Below, piece by piece: positions 59,501-64,000 of a stretch of 64,000 bases of DNA. The position numbers and the translations under genes are program-made. This DNA is from Paguma larvata (Eukaryota; Chordata; Mammalia; Carnivora; Viverridae): NCBI GenBank assembly GCA_030068075.1, contig CM057835.1, positions 25,512,930 through 25,576,929 of the forward strand, in the 5' to 3' direction. Numbering within the stretch: position 1 is the first letter of the stretch; each line of letters begins with the position of its first letter. The notes beneath the pieces were generated by a model. The model was not told the DNA's origin, ran no database searches, and was given only the letters and a program-made list of their open reading frames with translations.

Positions 59501-61344
59501 CGCCTCCAGACGGAGCTGCTAGTGGCTGGAAGATTCCAGAGTCCCCCTCCCAGTCTGCACTCAGCCCAGCCTCTGCCCCCGGGGGTCCTGGCCGACTGAC
59601 CCAGAGCCTCTGTCAGCCCTGGAGCCCTGTGTTCCTGAGCAACCTTGCTCGGGGCCAGAGAAAGAAGGAAGTGACATCGCAGAGAGCGGTCACAGAGCTG
59701 AAGGAGGCCCGCGGGACACCAGCCCCGCCTGCCCCTTCGTAGGTGTTTCCTCCCCGCTCCGTCAACGCTGTTCAAAATAACCATGCTTATTCATGTTCTT
59801 TACCTTTTCCCTTTTGTTTTGCTTTTATTCCTCCAATGGGAAAGGAAGGAGGGACGGGGAGAGGGGCAGAGGGAGGGAGGAAGGGACCGGCACACCTGAC
59901 TTATCCCGACCATTATCTGAGTTGTTTTGGATGATTCGATGATGGGGTTAATCAGTCGCCGGTTCCTGCGGGAAAGCTGGGAGACACAGATGACAAGGAC
60001 AGCCCCTTTTGAAGGTAGAATGTGAGGCTGGTGGCTTCTCGGGGTTTGCCTGGCACGGAAGCTGTTTGAGGACCCCCGGGGAGACCCATTTGATGGCAGA
60101 ACTTCGATTACGCGTGGCCGGGGCCTCCTCTCCGGATGCTGCCCAGTGACAGCCCAGCGTCCCTCCGTTCCCCGCGGCACCACGAGGACCACTCCGGGGC
60201 TGACAGCGGCTGCCGCACCCCTGCAGGGGAGGGAGGCCAGCAGAGGCGCGTGTCTGTCCCACATGCCAGGAAAGGAGCCGTGATTTCAGAATCGGAGTCA
60301 AAAAATTAGGCTTGAAACCATGCGGAGGGCTCTCAGTACCGCCCTTTGGCCTGGCAACCAGGCCCCCGCCCCTGGCGCCGTGTTTTAAAGGGCCCCCCAC
60401 GAGGCCCGGAATCTAAGGAGCCTGTGCCCTTTCTGGGCCGCGCATGCCCAGAGTACCTGAAGACCTCCTCCCCCACCCAACTCCCTCCCTGCCTGAGCAG
60501 CTTCGCACCTGCTTCCGGAGCCGGAGCCTGAGAGGACCTGTCCCCAGGCCCTCCCTAGGGTAGGTTGCTGCAGGAGTCCCTCCCACTAAGCTGAGGGACA
60601 GGTGCTGTTTATTGGGGACGATGGACACAGCTCACACCTGTGGACTGGGGCGCTCGCCAGCGCCTTCAAGACCTCTCAGCATTTAGGAGGGGTGGCGGGT
60701 GGGGGTGGAAGCGAGGACACGGCTGTGGGCTGGCAGACCTGCTCTGCCCACCAGAACCTCAAGGAACCTAAGGATCTAGTGAATCCAGCTTTCCAGGTCT
60801 TTCTGAAGGTACCCTGGGCAAGATAGGAGACCACGCATCACTCATTTCACAACTCGTTGGCTTGATTTATACGTTTCGACATAAGACACGGGAGCTCTGC
60901 TTGTGTCCCCGCCCAGGCCTGCAGACCAAGGGAAAGCCGCGGTGGTCCCAGAAGTTCTATAAAGGAAGGGTGTGGGTCTGGAGGTCTGGCGGGGCTGGGG
61001 CGGGTCTGTCGCCGAATTGCACCATGACTTCCCGTGAAATTATCTGCATTTTACTGAGGGAGCCGAGGGAGCCGGCGGAGCAGCCTGCCGGCAAGAAGGG
61101 GCTCCGTTTCCCCCCGCTACTGCCCTCCACCCCACTAGGTCTCCCCTCCCTGACTCCATGTTTTGAGAAGACCCCGGTTGTGCTCGGATATACGAAAAGT
61201 CTTGTTCTCAGTTATGTAAACAGGCCAGCCCAAACCAACAGCAAAACGTCCATCCCTCTCCCGTCTCTGCACACCTCCTATGCTGCCCTCCACTCCTTCC
61301 GCAGCTCAGGCTCCTTCCTGTGGGGGGACAGGAACAGGGACTCT
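56592..61344. other. No gene seen; candidate regulatory DNA
   Basis: Mostly GC-rich unique DNA. AT-rich repeat-free islands lie at about 57845-58060 and 59270-59370. The 58120-58440 stretch resembles an old interspersed repeat I cannot name. Frames on both strands overlap and lack domains. Confidence 0.45.
57727..57738. promoter_or_regulatory. NRF1-type motif (CGCGCATGCGCA)
   Basis: A perfect match to YGCGCAYGCGCR, inside an alternating purine/pyrimidine run (57718-57740). About 30-40 bases on is ctgatgtcat, one change from a CRE. Confidence 0.45.
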
Positions 61345-61690
61345 CTGCAACAAAGTGTCGCAGACTGGATGGCTTATAAACCACAGGAACGTATCCCTCA
61401 CGGCCCTGGAGGCAGGAGGCCGGAGCACAGTAGGGTCCTGCTGAAAGCCCTCCTCTGGGCCGTAGGCGACTCTCTCCTCGCTGTGTCCTCGCAGGATGGA
61501 GAGCAGAAAGAGGAAGCCAGCTTGTGACTCCTGGACCAGCACTGATGCCAGCCCCATCCTGGGGGCCCCATCCTCATGACCCCGTCCCGTCCTAGCCGCC
61601 TCCCAAAGGCCGCACCTCCTAATGGCATCACGTAGGGGTAGGGTTCCGACATCTGACTTTGAGAAAGACACAGCACCCGGCCCCTAAGAG
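61345..61690 (-). mobile_element. MLT1-type LTR, antisense
   Basis: ctggatggcttataaaccacaggaac, ctcctcgctgtgtcctcgcag, gcctcccaaaggccgcacctcctaatggcatcac and agggttccgacatctgac follow the reverse MLT1 order. Confidence 0.8.
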
Positions 61691-64000
61691 TCACATGCCC
61701 CTCGGTGCACCACGTCCTCACACACCTACTAGCCACTGGTCCTGGCTCCTCTGGGAGAAGGGCGGGATGGCCCTGCAGGTGGACAGGTGTCCAAATCCTG
61801 ACTCGTTCTCTCCCCATTGGGACCCCCAACCCTCTGCTGTTCCCAGACGGAGAAGACACTCCCCTAGCTGGCGGCCTCCACCACCTACAGTTTCCCCGCA
61901 AACCAGTCCAAGTCCCAATGAAAATGACAGAGGGACTATGGCTTAAGCCCCTCCCTCATATCACACGCAGCTGCTTTACGTGTCCCCCTGCCTGCAGGTG
62001 GGTCTCCTTCCCTGTGTGAGTTGTCCTGCGTCCCGGCGTTGGTTACTCCATGAAAGAGGGCAGACAGAAGCGGTTCCTGGTGTCTTACACCCAAGTTTCC
62101 ACAGGCTCCCCTGGCTGCCCAGCCGGACACTGAGACGTTCTGACCTTTAAAATTTCTCTCCTCGGGCCCAGGCTGTAGGCCCCGGTGGAGTGTAAGTATA
62201 GCCTCCAACTTTGTTTTATTGGGCCATCAAAGACAAGGGCCCCTTGAATCTTTATGGTGAGACACACAGAACAGCGGGTCACCAGAAGCACTAGGACAGG
62301 GACCGTGTAAGCTTTTCACTCTCACTCGAATGCAGCGGCGAGGTGCTTGTCCGGAAGCCAGGGGAGAGCGACACGGAAGCAGGAAGCAGGTTTGTTAAAA
62401 GGATGTTGTAGCTCAGAGGACCGAAGGGAAGTTGGAGGGCCAGCCTCAGAAAACAGCGAGAGACCCAAAGCGGCAGGACATCAGCACCACCGTCAGCATC
62501 CCGAGAAGCCTGCCACGCCACGAATGTCGCCTCATCTGGGCGTCACTGTCTCCAGGTGCGAAGTCCCAGGCGGGAGCCCGGTCTCCCACGCCAGCCGCCG
62601 AGAGACGGGGAAGGGCGTTCCTGGCCCTCTGAGCCCCTGCTCACCCTACTGTGCACTTACCGGGGGGTGTCTCCCAAACGGGAGAGTGACCGAATGTCAC
62701 CAAAAGGAGACAGAGGTCAAATGCAGTCGCGGGCTTGGCCTGAGGACCACGGTCCTCTGTCATTTCTCTCGTATGTTCACCCAAGAAAGAAGCATCGTTC
62801 TGGTTCTCATGCTAACGGTGGGGTCCAACCGTTAGTGTGGATTTTTCTATTTTGAAGACACTTAACTATGATTTCGGGATTTTTGAGAGTTTCCTTAATC
62901 ATTTGTCATTTTCGATCCCTTTTTTCCACTGCGAAGGGCAGCCTGATGGGCTGGCCAGAATCTAGGAGGCAGGTTTCGAAGACTTTCTCTGCCACTGATT
63001 CTCTGGGCGACCTTGAGAACGTTGCTTCACCTCTCGAGATCTGTATTTTATCATCTGGAAAGTGAGGGGGGCGGGTGCCACGAGCCCCAGGACTTTTTCT
63101 GCGGTCACGTCTCCAGATCCCATGCTTCTGCGTCAAGGACCACTGGAAATGGGCCTAATTTCCTAACCGAAGGCCATCCTCAACTCTTCCCAGGACTGAA
63201 GTGGCCCGACGCCCACGCTGGGCAGGAGCCAAGGCCGCGTAATGTCAGTAGTGTTGAGAATGACGCCACCCCGGGTCCAAAATAACCCAGCGGGGAGGCC
63301 ATTCGGTACCAAACACGCAAAGCCACACACAGAATTGCTTCCCCCTCTGTCTCTCTTGTGGGGGTGAGCTCACGGAACATTCTGGTCTCACAGACGCGCG
63401 CGTGCGTGCCAGCCTGCGAGCAGCCACGTGCACACGTACCCCCGTCCGCATCGTCACCCCTGTGCTTAGGGTTGCATACGTCATTATCTCTGCAAAACGC
63501 TTCATTTTCGTGAGTTTTTGCCTTAATTGCAGAGACAGAGTGAGTTCTTGGGCTCTCTGTTCACACTCTCTCTTTATTTCTCTTTCTCACTTTTTTTTCT
63601 CTTTCTCACCTTATTCTCTATGTCGGATAGGTTACCTGTCCGTAGCCATGCCGGTTAGCATCTGTACATACACTAGGCTCTGGCCAGGAGTGTCCAGACA
63701 CGAGATAATTAGTCCTCTCTGGGGTGACCGTCTTCTCTCTCTCCCCTCCCCTCCTCTCTGTGGAGGGGTGGGAAAGAGGGGAAGTGGGGGTAGGAGTAGA
63801 AGGTGATGAAAAGTACCTTCGAAGTGAACCCTCGAGAGAGCAGAAGTCGATACATGGACCTACTTCCCACTTTTGTCTGAAGATACATTAAATCTCCACG
63901 ACCAGGGTCCATGTCGCACCCTTGGGGTGCCCTGTCCATTCCCATGTCACCTGGTTATGCGTCTTCCCCAGCAGAACTGAGCTCCTTGAGAACATTCCGA
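61691..64000. other. No gene seen
   Basis: Unique intergenic DNA with a MIR-like piece at about 62985-63070 (cactgattctctgggcgaccttg… ttatcatctggaaagtg). An E-box CACGTG near 63426 sits in a CpG-rich, purine/pyrimidine-alternating stretch. Confidence 0.45.

Noticed and set aside
60955..60970. ctataaaggaaggg as a TATA box
   Set aside because: Isolated motif with no supporting downstream exon or initiator.

Overview
The window is nuclear DNA from a mammal of the order Carnivora, most likely a cat (Felidae). This rests on twelve copies of a tRNA-derived carnivore SINE. Most carry the feline body: a cgcctgggtggctcag head, a 'gtgctgac(a/g)gctcagagcctgg' core, a CT-rich block and an aaaaataaataaacatt tail. 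Ancient mammalian repeats (L1, L2, MIR, MER5-type DNA elements, MLT1-type LTRs) fill in the rest, and nothing bacterial or viral is evident.

The only gene I can support is ZBTB7C (Kr-pok/APM-1), on the + strand. It is a BTB/POZ zinc-finger transcription factor. Two coding exons are present: 40493-41725 (ATG at 40509) and 51238-51889 (TAG at 51887-51889), separated by a 9512-base GT-AG intron. Joined, they encode 622 residues: an N-terminal BTB domain, a long Asp/Glu tract, a proline/acidic linker, four zinc fingers and a C-terminal tail. The second finger is split by the intron. The first exon here starts only 16 bases before the ATG, so the true first exon(s) and promoter must lie upstream. 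The 3'UTR runs from 51890 to about 54250, ending near two ATTAAA signals.

Layout: 1-40492 is upstream, presumably intronic, DNA dominated by repeats, including SINEs, three antisense L1 remnants, L2/MIR pieces, two copies of one unnamed mid-repeat and several microsatellites. From 38.1 to 56.3 kb, around both coding exons, there is no SINE at all. From 54.3 to 64 kb is 3' intergenic DNA with one young SINE, one MLT1-like LTR, a perfect NRF1-type motif in an alternating purine/pyrimidine run, and a few repeat-free AT-rich stretches that look like candidate enhancers.

I looked for an undescribed system and did not find one. The more interesting points are the coding GAG/GAC microsatellite, the inverted SINE pair in pre-mRNA, the SINE-in-SINE nesting, the SINE-free block around the gene, and a few motif clusters that could be regulatory. 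All other long open frames look like chance frames or shadows.
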